Source: an uncultured Lachnospiraceae bacterium | GTDB lineage: Bacteria; Bacillota; Clostridia; Lachnospirales; Lachnospiraceae | Direction of reading: 5' to 3' | NCBI GenBank assembly: GCA_900548905.1 | Contig: URMK01000023.1 | Location: forward strand, 1 to 64,000 | Length of the DNA: 64,000 nucleotides | Shown: piece by piece, positions 42,911 to 52,622 of the stretch | Numbering within the stretch: position 1 is the stretch's first letter | Layout: each line of letters begins with the position of its first letter | The notes under the pieces: generated by a model | What the model was told of the DNA's origin: nothing | The model's database searches: none | The model's input: the letters and a program-made list of their open reading frames with translations, nothing else | Translations under genes and position numbers: made by a program

Positions 42911-44959
42911 TTATTTTTCAGGAGGAATCACTCCCCACTCCGCTAATTTCTTACTTATCTCAATCGTTATCACATCAATATCGGGATTATTCATATCACC
43001 AATTAAATCCAGGAAATCAGCGGTATTAGAGGCTATATCCTGAATCATCTTCAGTTTCTGATGCAAACTTCCTAAATTCTGAATCCGCAGATTACTCAGC
43101 TGCGCCTCTAATTGCTGCTGTTCATCCTGCCAATACTTTACATAATTCGCGACTACTACAGGATTATATATTTCCTTTGACACAACTGCGGGGAAGATTT
43201 TATCTTTATACATGCGGTCTCTCATAAGTTCCAAAACTTCATACATGCAATTTCTGGATCTCAGATACGCATCGGAAATTAGTAAAATTGTATAATCCAT
43301 ATTTCCTATACTGTACATATATTTTTTAATGCTATCCCATTTTTTTATATCTATCGTATCTTTATGAATGTTCACATTTGGTATCTTGCTTAGACAACTA
43401 TAGATATCTGATGCAATTTTTTCATCCTGCCAACAATAGGACAAAAATATTTCTATTTTACGATTTTCCATCGCATTCTCCCCTTTTCCATATGTTTGAT
43501 ATGAGATCGTCTCTACACACTGAATTTCTCGCAAAAGTACTTCCCACAAATCAGAAGCAATACTCTCCTGATAAACCTTTTTTCCATGCAAAGCCATTAA
43601 TCTGGCTAATTCACTACTTTTTCCAGCTAGTATTTCTCTGTCTTTTTCCGTAAGGTTCCTGCATTTTCCATCCAGTCCTGAAAGATATGTTTTCGCATTC
43701 ATTTGAAACGGAGATACATTCTTCGGAAAATACTCTTTCATCTTTTCCATCATCTCAATCCCGGCACGGTCAAAATCACCGGAAAAATAAACACGGCATT
43801 TTGAATTCCTTTCTATGCATTTTCTAACATACTCTAACACTGCCGTTTGGAAACAACCTGATGTACAGATCAGGATGGGAAATCTTTCTCTTATTAGATC
43901 CTTTGAAATATTATTATTATCAGCATACTCCTTCAAACGGTCTACCAAATAAAGAAACACCGATGGATTTTCGATAAGAAACAGATTAGACTTGACCTCA
44001 AATTCACCCATCTCTTCCACGTTACTCAGATTGACTGTCTCTTTTTTCATGGATTCGTATATATCCAATGTAGCCTTATGGAAGCACGAACTGACGGAAT
44101 CATCGCTAAGGTGATACAACCGATATATCATCCGCTTCCGCATAAAAGCCGGAACATGTTCCAAAGGGTCCACTTCTCCATTTTCACGGTATTTTTGTAG
44201 ATAAATATCTTCCAATGCCCGCAAAAACAGCCTGCCTGCCAGTGTTTTTTTATCATCCAGCGCATGATCCCATGCCACAAAATTTGCCAGCATGGACACA
44301 TATATTTTATCAGAATTTGTTATATTTTCCTGTTCCAGACGTTTCCAATCCATAAGCAGATACCAGAGAGCTTTTAAGCAGGTTTGGAGAGATTCAAGGG
44401 AATCATTATAATTTTTCAATCCAGCCTGCAGAATCCGGTAACCTGACCGAGGTTCCTTTTTCCAGAGACGGTATAACCAATCATACGTCAAGTCACAAAA
44501 CTGTTTATTTACTATATTTATATTTTTCTCGTTTTCCAGAGACTCGATTGCTTTGATAAACAGGGATTCCCACTCTGTATCTGCCTTTACCATGCTTTCC
44601 TTTTTGGTCAACAGCGGCTCGTGATATAGCAACTCATATAAGGAAGGAATTGTCAACATAAAACGTTTCCCCAACTCTTCCTCAATCACTCCCACTTCCA
44701 TTCTCAGTGTATCACCTGCATTCAACAGACCTCGAATCTGTGGTCCAAAAAATGCCTGTAACCTTTGCGCTTCCTCCTGACTGGAAATATCAAGTTTAAT
44801 CTTTCCTCTTCCGCTCCCATAGCTTTTGTACTTGATAAAAACAGCACTCAGCATGGGTTTCAAAAGTGGATCCCCATAGTATTCCTCTGCTGTTACCTTC
44901 CTTTTATGCTCCATATCCGCTGCTAATTCTCCACATATAATTTTTGTTTTCCATTCCAC
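42911..44959 (-). CDS. jetD: JetD-like Wadjet nuclease (DUF3323/DUF2399 Toprim) fused to a TIR domain
   Basis: A 682-residue protein (numbered from GTG 44959; ATG at 44914 is the likelier start). Residues 1-320 match the JetD N-terminal domains. A Toprim domain follows, with Glu330 in LIENPSVF and GDFD at 394-397, the metal-binding acidic residues of the nuclease. From residue 497 a TIR domain begins: IEIFLSYCWQDE, MDYTILLISDAYLRS and NCMYEVLELM, where Glu574 is the expected catalytic glutamate of NAD-cleaving TIRs. JetD cuts plasmid DNA in Wadjet. A TIR fusion is unusual. An ATG with strong GGGGAG at 43471 could also make the TIR part alone. Confidence 0.8.
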   Translation of the reverse strand: MEWKTKIICGELAADMEHKRKVTAEEYYGDPLLKPMLSAVFIKYKSYGSGRGKIKLDISSQEEAQRLQAFFGPQIRGLLNAGDTLRMEVGVIEEELGKRFMLTIPSLYELLYHEPLLTKKESMVKADTEWESLFIKAIESLENEKNINIVNKQFCDLTYDWLYRLWKKEPRSGYRILQAGLKNYNDSLESLQTCLKALWYLLMDWKRLEQENITNSDKIYVSMLANFVAWDHALDDKKTLAGRLFLRALEDIYLQKYRENGEVDPLEHVPAFMRKRMIYRLYHLSDDSVSSCFHKATLDIYESMKKETVNLSNVEEMGEFEVKSNLFLIENPSVFLYLVDRLKEYADNNNISKDLIRERFPILICTSGCFQTAVLEYVRKCIERNSKCRVYFSGDFDRAGIEMMEKMKEYFPKNVSPFQMNAKTYLSGLDGKCRNLTEKDREILAGKSSELARLMALHGKKVYQESIASDLWEVLLREIQCVETISYQTYGKGENAMENRKIEIFLSYCWQDEKIASDIYSCLSKIPNVNIHKDTIDIKKWDSIKKYMYSIGNMDYTILLISDAYLRSRNCMYEVLELMRDRMYKDKIFPAVVSKEIYNPVVVANYVKYWQDEQQQLEAQLSNLRIQNLGSLHQKLKMIQDIASNTADFLDLIGDMNNPDIDVITIEISKKLAEWGVIPPEK
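43469..43483 (-). promoter_or_regulatory. Internal ribosome-binding site and start codon before the TIR domain
   Basis: GGGGAG (43483-43478) is followed after six bases by an in-frame ATG (43471-43469), exactly at the junction of JetD and TIR. Translation from here would give a 186-residue stand-alone TIR protein. Confidence 0.6.
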
Positions 44960-47900
44960 CGATAGTGGAGTAGCGTAACCATATCAATATCTTTAGGTCG
45001 ATGGATTTCATAGATTGCCAGGCTGGGAACCGTATCGTAGCACCCCCACAGAACCTGTGATGTCATAATATAATCGAAATCCATATCTGTTAAAAGTTCA
45101 AACATATCGCGCATATTGGAATCATCCACCCCTGCAAAAGCCTCGTCCAATGCCAGAATTTTGGGTGCCTCCGCCCCCGCCTTACTATATCGGGAATTTG
45201 CTGCTGCAAACAACGGTATATACATTGCCATTGCCTTCTCCCCGCCACTTAGTACGTTGAATCTGCTGTTCGTCAGTTCCCTGTAATTTGACTGTTCTCC
45301 CTTACGAAAATCTAACCGGAAGGTAAACCATGTCCGATAATCCAACATTTCATTGATATACTTTCGCAGAGATCCCTGTTCCTCTTTTGCCGACTCCTTC
45401 GCTAGTAGAATCCTTTTTCTGAAATGTTCAATCATCTTATTGATTTCATTATCTTCCAGACGTTCCGTATCACTTAAAAGCAGTTGAACAAGGGTTTCTG
45501 TATCTAACTCAGATTCGCTTCTCTGTGACATCGGAATCCATTTAAGAGATAATCTCAGGCCGCTGGAAGTGTTTCTCTGCTTCATCAACCGATCCATCTT
45601 GTCGATCCAATCGTAAGCCTGATGTATTTTAAATTGAATTGATTTACCTACACTGCCAATAATAATTTCTGAATACAGCTTCTGATCCTGCTCCGTTAAA
45701 AGAAGTTTTTGTTCCGCCTCTTTCTCCAACAATTCCTTCAGCAGCTGTTTGGGTGTCATGGGATTCATGCGATCCCGGTTTGAAAGAATAATCGTCCGTC
45801 CATTCTCCAGGGACTCGCGTTCCAACACATACTCACGGAGATTCACATTTACTTTGCCAAATTCCGCAATCAGGTCGCTTATCACCTTGTCTTTTAACAG
45901 ACTCCCCGAAACCTTCTTATACTCTGCTACTAGCTGTTCCGATAAATACACTGCGTTTTGATACACAGTCAGATCATACGTATCAATATTTTCTACAGAC
46001 ACCAAACCCAGTTCCATCTCTGCCCGCCATTTTAAAACAGCTTCTTCCAGACTCTCCATTACCTCCGCCAGCTGTTCCTGCTTCGTGTTCAAGTCATTGC
46101 TCAAGGAACCCTGTAGTTTACTATTAGCCCGCAGCTCCTCCTGCAATTTTTTCACTTCTCCATTCAGCGCTTCTTTCTTTTTCTTGCACTCGTCGATTTT
46201 TGTATAAATCTCTTCAAGTCCTATTGCTGCTATCAATTCCTTAAGCTGGCTGATCTGACTCTCAATCAGCAATTTATTTGTCTGGACGATGGTTAGTTCC
46301 TGCTTGTCCTCACCGAGCTGCCCATTTGTTTCGTCAATATACGTTTGATAGTTCTCACAGTCATTTTGCAGGCTTAGGTAATGAACATACTCTGTTTTCA
46401 ACTGTGATAATAACAGTCTGTAATCGGCAATATATTTCATCGCCTCCTGAAGTACATTTAAAGTTTTCAGCCTTGTCCATGCAGCAGTTATTTCTGTTAA
46501 CTCAACCTTTCGTTCCTTCCAAACAGTCTCCTTTGTGTGATAAACACTTTCTGCTTCCTGCTCCTGTTTCACCGCTGCCTGAAAAAGGTGTCCCTTATTA
46601 ATCAGAAAATCCAGGCATGACTGCATATCTTTATCATCTGGAAAGCAATCTTTTTCTGCAATCAAGGTATTCTGCTTTTTATAACCCTGCTGAATTTCTT
46701 CCCGAATACCGCTTTGCTGATTGTCCAACTCACAAATTTGCTGTTCCAATTTATCTAAAATCCGTTTCTTTGTCCTTTTACGACTCTCAATCCCGATGTA
46801 TTCTGCCTGCTCTTTCGTATGGTTCCGTCCCGCCAAAGCTCCCAACCGAAACCCCATCTCCCCGATCTGGTTCACTGCTGCCAGCTCTGGAGAGTCTTGT
46901 TCATAATCATGATTCTTGTTCCAGCAGAAGCTGGACAGCACGAACGCAATATCTTCTCTTGTTAATCCACTTTCCGGAAACGGACATGGCTCTAATACTT
47001 CACATAACGTGGACACTCCCAACTGTTCGCTGGGTTCAATCCATATTTCCTCATCTTTTTCACGAGCAAAATACCCCATCTTTCCGCCGGGCAAAATCCA
47101 TGCATCTAATATCCCAGCCTGCTCCAAAGTCGTCTCTATCTGCGCCTTTTCTGCTTCCGTCAAACCAGTGGAAAAGTCACAGACCGCATACAGGGGCGCC
47201 CCCATCCGTTCTGCTCTTACCTTACGGCACTCACTTCTTAAATCAGAACGCACAGGTTCGGGTTCCTTTTTGCTCTTCCATGAATCAAGTTCAGCCTGCA
47301 AAAGTTCTCTTTTCTCTTCTACTTCTCTAAGCTGTTGTTCTAAAGCGAGTATCTTGTTAATTAATCGTTGATTTTGCTCGTGAAACAAAGTGTACACCGT
47401 TGATTTTACAGTCTCAAAATTGCGATTATCTTTATCAAATTCAGATAATGCTTTTAATATATTACCCACAGCCTCATGATCCATTTCGAATTGCACGAGA
47501 CTTTGACGCCAACCAATAATATTATCTTTCAACTGCATTTTGCTAGAATTAAACTGTTCTTCCGCAAGAACATATTCTTCTTCTGCAAGATTTCGCTTTT
47601 TGTATAATTCTCCCCAGCGCTCTCTTTCCTTTGTCATATCAGAACAAGCTTCCCGCTCTCCTTCAGCAATCTGAATTGCCTGGCTTAACTTCTCCTGATG
47701 GACCTGCAAATCATGCAGCCAATGCTCCGCACAGCGAACATAATCTTCTCCCCCCTGTTTCCATTGCCGATGGTATATATCATGCTCATAAAACTCCATG
47801 ATTCTTGCATAACTCTCTAAGTCTTCCATTAAACTGTCTTGATTTCTGAACAGGGAATCACATAATGTTTTCTTTTCCTCTATTTCTTTCTGCCATGTCT

Positions 47901-49017
47901 GTATACGATTATGATTTTCAATCAGCCGTTTATTGATTGTTGTATATTGTTCATTCAATTTATTATTTTGTGCATGTAAATGTTCCAACTCTCTGGTTTT
48001 TTCTAATCCTTCACTTCGCATAAGATAATCTAACTCTGACTGAGCTTTCATAATTTCGAGTTCAGAGTTGGTGATCTTATTCTGAAGCGCAATTTCGCAG
48101 TCATTGGCAGCGTCCAATTCTCGCCGGCAGTCATTCATTGCTTTCTTTTGTTCATCGCCACTACGATTTAAAACTTTCAAATTCAAAGAAGCTTCATACA
48201 GCAAAACTTTATTGTAATTATCATATTGTCTGTCCAGGCCTTCCATTTCTCTAATCTGAATTTGCAGTTCTTCCAATCGCTCAGAAATTTGATCCATATC
48301 CTCCAAAACATCGGACAAATCACCCAGCTCTTCTTCAGTCAATGCCGGAAGTGAATTTGCTAAAATACTGTAAATCGACGACGGACGAAATTCTTTGGAG
48401 AGTTTCGGACTTCTTATTTCCAGTAGAAGTTTCAATAAATCCTTATAGGTATCATCATTTTCTTTAAATCCAAATATATTTTTCCGTACAATCTCACGAT
48501 AAGAAGCCTGTTCCTGAACCACAATTCCGCCAGCCCCAATGGCCTCGGTCAGTGCTTTCCTCGTTAATGGTACCTTTTTCTTTGTTTCCAGCCAGTTAGG
48601 ATAATCATATAGGTAGATATCCTGATTGATGCGCCTGCCATCTTCCAGCAAAAATCCCCAAAATACCATTTGCGCTGCGCCCCTTCTGGCACGCAAAGCA
48701 ATTCCAATCGTTTTATATATTTGCTTTTCTTCATGGTAAAACTCAATCCAGAGATAACCGGTCCGGTCCATATGGCCAGTTTCACTATCACCCAGAAGAT
48801 AATATTCCATACGTCGATCTCTTGAGCCAAAAGAATCCAGCCTCTCCGGACGTTTGTCTCCATCAAGAACAAGAGGGATAAAACTTTGCATCGTAACTGA
48901 TTTTCCTGATCCATTTGCCCCTCTAAATAACAATCTTCCCTGTTCTAATTCAAATACCTCTTCATCATAAAGCCAGAAATTCAGAACCCCCATTCGATTC
49001 ATCTGCCATCGTTTCAT
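44923..49017 (-). CDS. jetC: JetC-like SMC ATPase of the Wadjet system (TIGR02680 type)
   Basis: A 1364-residue SMC/MukB-like protein. Walker A is GANGSGKS (33-40) followed by SFIPLVLDGDKRP; long coiled coils run from about 230 to 600 and 850 to 1100; signature VLSGGEKAMAMYIP and Walker B ILALDEAFAGVDD lie near the end. These fit the TIGR02680 family, the motor that extrudes DNA loops in Wadjet and tells plasmid from chromosome by circle size. Length agrees with the family. It lies three bases after jetB and overlaps the GTG start of jetD. Confidence 0.88.
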   Translation of the reverse strand: MKRWQMNRMGVLNFWLYDEEVFELEQGRLLFRGANGSGKSVTMQSFIPLVLDGDKRPERLDSFGSRDRRMEYYLLGDSETGHMDRTGYLWIEFYHEEKQIYKTIGIALRARRGAAQMVFWGFLLEDGRRINQDIYLYDYPNWLETKKKVPLTRKALTEAIGAGGIVVQEQASYREIVRKNIFGFKENDDTYKDLLKLLLEIRSPKLSKEFRPSSIYSILANSLPALTEEELGDLSDVLEDMDQISERLEELQIQIREMEGLDRQYDNYNKVLLYEASLNLKVLNRSGDEQKKAMNDCRRELDAANDCEIALQNKITNSELEIMKAQSELDYLMRSEGLEKTRELEHLHAQNNKLNEQYTTINKRLIENHNRIQTWQKEIEEKKTLCDSLFRNQDSLMEDLESYARIMEFYEHDIYHRQWKQGGEDYVRCAEHWLHDLQVHQEKLSQAIQIAEGEREACSDMTKERERWGELYKKRNLAEEEYVLAEEQFNSSKMQLKDNIIGWRQSLVQFEMDHEAVGNILKALSEFDKDNRNFETVKSTVYTLFHEQNQRLINKILALEQQLREVEEKRELLQAELDSWKSKKEPEPVRSDLRSECRKVRAERMGAPLYAVCDFSTGLTEAEKAQIETTLEQAGILDAWILPGGKMGYFAREKDEEIWIEPSEQLGVSTLCEVLEPCPFPESGLTREDIAFVLSSFCWNKNHDYEQDSPELAAVNQIGEMGFRLGALAGRNHTKEQAEYIGIESRKRTKKRILDKLEQQICELDNQQSGIREEIQQGYKKQNTLIAEKDCFPDDKDMQSCLDFLINKGHLFQAAVKQEQEAESVYHTKETVWKERKVELTEITAAWTRLKTLNVLQEAMKYIADYRLLLSQLKTEYVHYLSLQNDCENYQTYIDETNGQLGEDKQELTIVQTNKLLIESQISQLKELIAAIGLEEIYTKIDECKKKKEALNGEVKKLQEELRANSKLQGSLSNDLNTKQEQLAEVMESLEEAVLKWRAEMELGLVSVENIDTYDLTVYQNAVYLSEQLVAEYKKVSGSLLKDKVISDLIAEFGKVNVNLREYVLERESLENGRTIILSNRDRMNPMTPKQLLKELLEKEAEQKLLLTEQDQKLYSEIIIGSVGKSIQFKIHQAYDWIDKMDRLMKQRNTSSGLRLSLKWIPMSQRSESELDTETLVQLLLSDTERLEDNEINKMIEHFRKRILLAKESAKEEQGSLRKYINEMLDYRTWFTFRLDFRKGEQSNYRELTNSRFNVLSGGEKAMAMYIPLFAAANSRYSKAGAEAPKILALDEAFAGVDDSNMRDMFELLTDMDFDYIMTSQVLWGCYDTVPSLAIYEIHRPKDIDMVTLLHYRWNGKQKLYVEN

Positions 49018-49020
49018 ATT

Positions 49021-50205
49021 CTACTCCTCAATCTCTACATCTCCATATTGAATATGATATCGTCCTCCAACCGGATACAATAAAAAGAACATATCATCCT
49101 GCCACCGGCCAAACTCCCACTGTTCCAAATGCTCACACACGGCTTCCGCTAACAGCGGCGACTTCATACTCCGATATTCTTTCGTCCAGCGCTCTCCATT
49201 TTCATACTGCAGTTCAAGCAATACCTGTTCAATTCTACTTCTTGTCAGACGGATGATACCCGATGATACAGTTTCCTTATGCACTTCACCGAGTTCGTAT
49301 AACATCCTTATTTTTCCGCAAAATAACAGAGCAAGGTCCGATATCGCAGATAATGTGGGAAATAGTTCTGTATCACCCACCAATTCGAAAGAGAAAAACA
49401 GAATTCCTTCTTTATACTTGGTTCCACTCCAACCAAACATTTTATCAACTTGTGCAATTAGGTGATTTTTTTGCCCATGAAAATAGAATAAATCCTGTTC
49501 CCATGAATTCATCCCCACAAAAGGTTCCAGCAGATACTTCCGATACAGCAACTGCCTTTTCCTTCTATCCTCTTCCTCTGGTAAATCGCACAATTCATCC
49601 ATAGATTGATACGATGATAATTCTTTATTAAGAGTTCTCAGAACATAGCTGGCGCAGGGTGCACACTCATACAATACGTCATGGTTCTCTGCATCTGCTG
49701 CCCAATCTGACTCCTGACCGTCAATACTATATAAAACATTCAGACTCTTTAGTTTTTTCAATGCCCTGGCCATCGATAACCGATGAAAATAATTTTTCCA
49801 GTCCACATTTAAACCCTGTTCATTCATAAATTCTTTTATCTCTTTGACCATATCGGTTAATATAAATTGATCTCCAGCAGATTTGTCTTCTAAATACCAT
49901 AAACCATAAGTAAAAAGTGCATAATCTATGGGTTCTTTAAATCCCTCAAATCCCATCCAACTCCTGGCCTCAACAGGAACCTTTTCCAGTTTGATCAGTC
50001 TTCTGTTCATAATAACCGAGTACCCGGGATAACCAGCAAACCAGTCCCGAATCTCAAGATACTGTTCTCTCGCCCAATAATACAACTGTGGATCTTTATC
50101 CCGTTCAATCCACGGACGATTTAGTAATGCATTCATGCATATCCTTCGCCGCTCTTCCATATCACCCAGATCGGCTAATCCTTGCTTCTCCATTCCATTA
50201 GCCAT
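49021..50205 (-). CDS. jetB: JetB-like Wadjet subunit (DUF2398/TIGR02678)
   Basis: A 394-residue protein with winged-helix character, matching the DUF2398/TIGR02678 family: DLGDMEERRRICMNALLNRPWIERDKDPQLYYWA at the start (cited in short as ERRRICMNALLNRPW), SVIMNRRLIKLEK, and a tail SPLLAEAVCEHLEQWEFGRW. In Wadjet this is the KITE-type subunit that bridges JetA and the SMC motor. Its first eight bases overlap the jetA stop (ATGGCTAA), a sign of translational coupling. Confidence 0.8.
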   Translation of the reverse strand: MANGMEKQGLADLGDMEERRRICMNALLNRPWIERDKDPQLYYWAREQYLEIRDWFAGYPGYSVIMNRRLIKLEKVPVEARSWMGFEGFKEPIDYALFTYGLWYLEDKSAGDQFILTDMVKEIKEFMNEQGLNVDWKNYFHRLSMARALKKLKSLNVLYSIDGQESDWAADAENHDVLYECAPCASYVLRTLNKELSSYQSMDELCDLPEEEDRRKRQLLYRKYLLEPFVGMNSWEQDLFYFHGQKNHLIAQVDKMFGWSGTKYKEGILFFSFELVGDTELFPTLSAISDLALLFCGKIRMLYELGEVHKETVSSGIIRLTRSRIEQVLLELQYENGERWTKEYRSMKSPLLAEAVCEHLEQWEFGRWQDDMFFLLYPVGGRYHIQYGDVEIEE

Positions 50206-51748
50206 TTAAATCACCAGCCATTCCATTTAATAAATTCTGCCAAGCTTCCGGATTTTCTATTTCAAACGTAAATGAATAATCCAAAAGCGTCAATGTTCCA
50301 TCTTCACAGGTTAACGTTGTATCCGCTTTTTCTTCTGGTATAAACAGTGTGACCTTGATCCCCTCCGGAGTATAAAATGCCTGTTCTTCTGAAGAAACGC
50401 ACCTGCCAATCCACCCCAGCAGTTGAATTCTTGCAACTACCGATAAGCAGCCAAGCTCTGAAATTTTAACATTCCCCTTTTCTGTCATTTCGATTAAAAA
50501 GTCCAGTTCACGTCTTTGATACTCGACAATCTGCTTTTTTAATTCAGCCTTTTTTAAGCTATTATCAACAATTGTTTCACTTTCTCCGCTTCCTTTTCCA
50601 CTACGCTTTCGGCTCCTGCTCCTGATTACGCGCTCAATCGCAATCTCATCCCACATTGAAATGTCCTGGCTGTCAGAATCACGATTGTCCTCCCCCTGCA
50701 AATGACGGGTTGGAAACAGTCCAAACACATAGGCCGCCAGTTTATGGGCTTCATTTATATCCTCCAGGCGATAAAACCATTTCCCCAGAAAATCCAAATC
50801 TTGGCGCCTGCTGACAATAGAACGCTGTTTCTCCTGAATGCGCAGCGTGCTTCTCACGATTTTCTTAATTGCATCTTTCGACGCCTGTTCCAAAAGAAAC
50901 AGCTCGCTTTGTGTATTTTCATCTCCGCTGAACCAGCGACATAATTGCTTCCATCTGCGTCCCAAATTTTGCTGGTATTCCTCTTTCGTAAAAAACTCCT
51001 CTACCTTTGGAATTAACCATTCGCCCTCTAGTACACAAGTAAAAAAACGAGTTTGTATATCCCGGTTAATTAACTTTAGATTCCCCTCTATCCGATACGA
51101 TCTGCGTTGTAAAGCCTGAACAAAATCCTGAAGATACATTGTAAAAGAATCTTTATACAGTAAAAATGCAGATGTCATCATCAAATCCTCCGCTTCTCCG
51201 GTATGCAGACTGGCAATATAATCCATTGAGGTCTGATTTAATTTTTGAAATGATTCATATAGTGAGTTCCAAACTTCCAAAGCAGTTTTCGGTTCATAAT
51301 TCCCTTTATTTTCATAAATATCAGAAATACTATCTGCAATTTTATCGAACAAGGTTGGTTCCAACGAGCCCCCATACCCCTTTACGCTTCCCAGATGCTC
51401 AAGGAAACGTTCCAGTTCAATTGAATATGGCGTAATCAAATACTGATACTTCTTTCGCAAATATTCCTCAACAGTTCTCGCCCGCGTACCATCATGCCGA
51501 TATGTAAGATTTTTCCATGCTACTAACTGATCCAAATCCAACTGGCACTGCTCCTGCGTATAATTCTTCAAAACGTTCCATTCCATTACCCCTGCATAAA
51601 TTTGTTCAGGGCTAAGCCAATAACTTAAACGCTCATATTGTAAATAGAGATAACGCATAATCGCCCTATAACGAGTTACATTATCTGCATTTATATATCT
51701 TAACTCCGATATGTTTCCCAGAGACTTTAAATTGGGTTTTTCCTTCAT
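50198..51748 (-). CDS. jetA: JetA-like Wadjet subunit (DUF2397/TIGR02677)
   Basis: A 516-residue protein matching DUF2397/TIGR02677, the kleisin-like subunit of this Wadjet type: RYRAIMRYLYLQYERLSYWLSPEQIY at the start, LVAWKNLTYRHDGTRARTVEEY, and a long helical middle with LYESFQKLNQTSMDYIASL. The charged segment RSRSRKRSGKGSGESE may be a flexible linker. First gene of jetABCD, behind an extended -10 promoter 75 bases upstream. The gene order A-B-C-D matches known Wadjet operons. Confidence 0.8.
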   Translation of the reverse strand: MKEKPNLKSLGNISELRYINADNVTRYRAIMRYLYLQYERLSYWLSPEQIYAGVMEWNVLKNYTQEQCQLDLDQLVAWKNLTYRHDGTRARTVEEYLRKKYQYLITPYSIELERFLEHLGSVKGYGGSLEPTLFDKIADSISDIYENKGNYEPKTALEVWNSLYESFQKLNQTSMDYIASLHTGEAEDLMMTSAFLLYKDSFTMYLQDFVQALQRRSYRIEGNLKLINRDIQTRFFTCVLEGEWLIPKVEEFFTKEEYQQNLGRRWKQLCRWFSGDENTQSELFLLEQASKDAIKKIVRSTLRIQEKQRSIVSRRQDLDFLGKWFYRLEDINEAHKLAAYVFGLFPTRHLQGEDNRDSDSQDISMWDEIAIERVIRSRSRKRSGKGSGESETIVDNSLKKAELKKQIVEYQRRELDFLIEMTEKGNVKISELGCLSVVARIQLLGWIGRCVSSEEQAFYTPEGIKVTLFIPEEKADTTLTCEDGTLTLLDYSFTFEIENPEAWQNLLNGMAGDLNG

Positions 51749-51824
51749 AACAGCCCTCTTGCCTGATTTATCATATTTCTACAAAATTACGCTTCCGTTT
51801 TAACTTTATTTATCATTATTAGAC

Positions 51825-51853
51825 ATAATATCATAGTTTTTTACATTTTCCAA
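51825..51853 (-). promoter_or_regulatory. Promoter of the jetABCD operon
   Basis: On the minus strand, -35 TTGGAA (51853-51848), 17-base spacer and extended -10 TGA-TATTAT (hexamer 51830-51825). It lies back to back with the promoter of the divergent zinc-ribbon gene. Confidence 0.6.
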
Positions 51854-51861
51854 ATTTTGGA

Positions 51862-51891
51862 TTGACAAAATATCATTTTTCACGATAATAT
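51862..51891 (+). promoter_or_regulatory. Promoter of the divergent zinc-ribbon/HTH gene
   Basis: -35 TTGACA (51862-51867), 18-base spacer and -10 TAATAT (51886-51891). The spacer contains ATCATTTTTCACGAT, an imperfect inverted repeat that could be an operator; a related ATCGTGAT motif occurs at 52608-52616 past the gene. Confidence 0.55.
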
Positions 51892-51922
51892 ATGAACACA
51901 AAAACTATGGAGTTGATAGACT

Positions 51923-52504
51923 ATGAGAATAAAAACAACTGATGCTGACCATCTAAGCAATTTATTGAAACTGTTCTCTCCCGCCCCAACACCTCTGAAC
52001 AGCGAGAGCATCCACCTCTTATCGCAAAGCCTAAGCAATGCATTAAATCTCTGTATCAAATATATTGGCAAAGAGCCTATAACAAAATCCCCTGTTCCCT
52101 CTCTCGTCTGTCCAAAATGCTGTTCAAAGAACATATTTATCCATAAAAAAGCGAAGCCCTCCCTCTATTGTCCCATATGCCACAAAACATATCCTAAATC
52201 CGCCGCATTACAGAATTGCCCAAGTTGTGCATCCGGACACATATTAATAGAAGTTGCCACTTCAAAAACACGTTACAAATGCAAAAACTGCAACGCGACT
52301 TTCTCAGGGGGGACAGGAATCCCTACTGACTTTAACAAATTCATTCACTTTAGCCATTTGGTATACAACACAGAACTTACTTATAATGAAATTGTCAGCC
52401 TCTTAAACATTTCCAGCGACACTTACTATCGTTGGAAGAAACGATTGGCCATCTATTTCCCAAATACGCGAACTTATTTATACAGTAAAAGGCATAAAAA
52501 GTAG
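51923..52504 (+). CDS. Zinc-ribbon/HTH protein related to transposase DNA-binding domains
   Basis: A 193-residue protein with two zinc ribbons (C63/C66 with C83/C86; C99/C102 with C120/C123) and a helix-turn-helix near residues 150-172 (LTYNEIVSLLNISSDTYYRWKK). YKCKNCNATFSGGTG is typical of the IS1595/IS1-type transposase N-terminus, but no catalytic DDE domain follows and the reading frame ends cleanly. It may be a domesticated DNA-binding regulator of the divergent jetABCD operon, or a truncated transposase. A GGAG site precedes the ATG. Confidence 0.65.
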   Translation: MRIKTTDADHLSNLLKLFSPAPTPLNSESIHLLSQSLSNALNLCIKYIGKEPITKSPVPSLVCPKCCSKNIFIHKKAKPSLYCPICHKTYPKSAALQNCPSCASGHILIEVATSKTRYKCKNCNATFSGGTGIPTDFNKFIHFSHLVYNTELTYNEIVSLLNISSDTYYRWKKRLAIYFPNTRTYLYSKRHKK

Positions 52505-52622
52505 GTTTATTTCGTTCCAGACCCATATTTTAATATAAAATGATTTAACTAAGACTTTTTATGACTTAGCATGATAATAAAAAATATATTAATTTTTTTA
52601 TCACAAAAAATCGTGATATTAA

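Noticed and set aside
46278..47371. Plus-strand frames inside jetC
   Set aside because: They are antisense to the coiled-coil part of the SMC gene and have no supporting signals.
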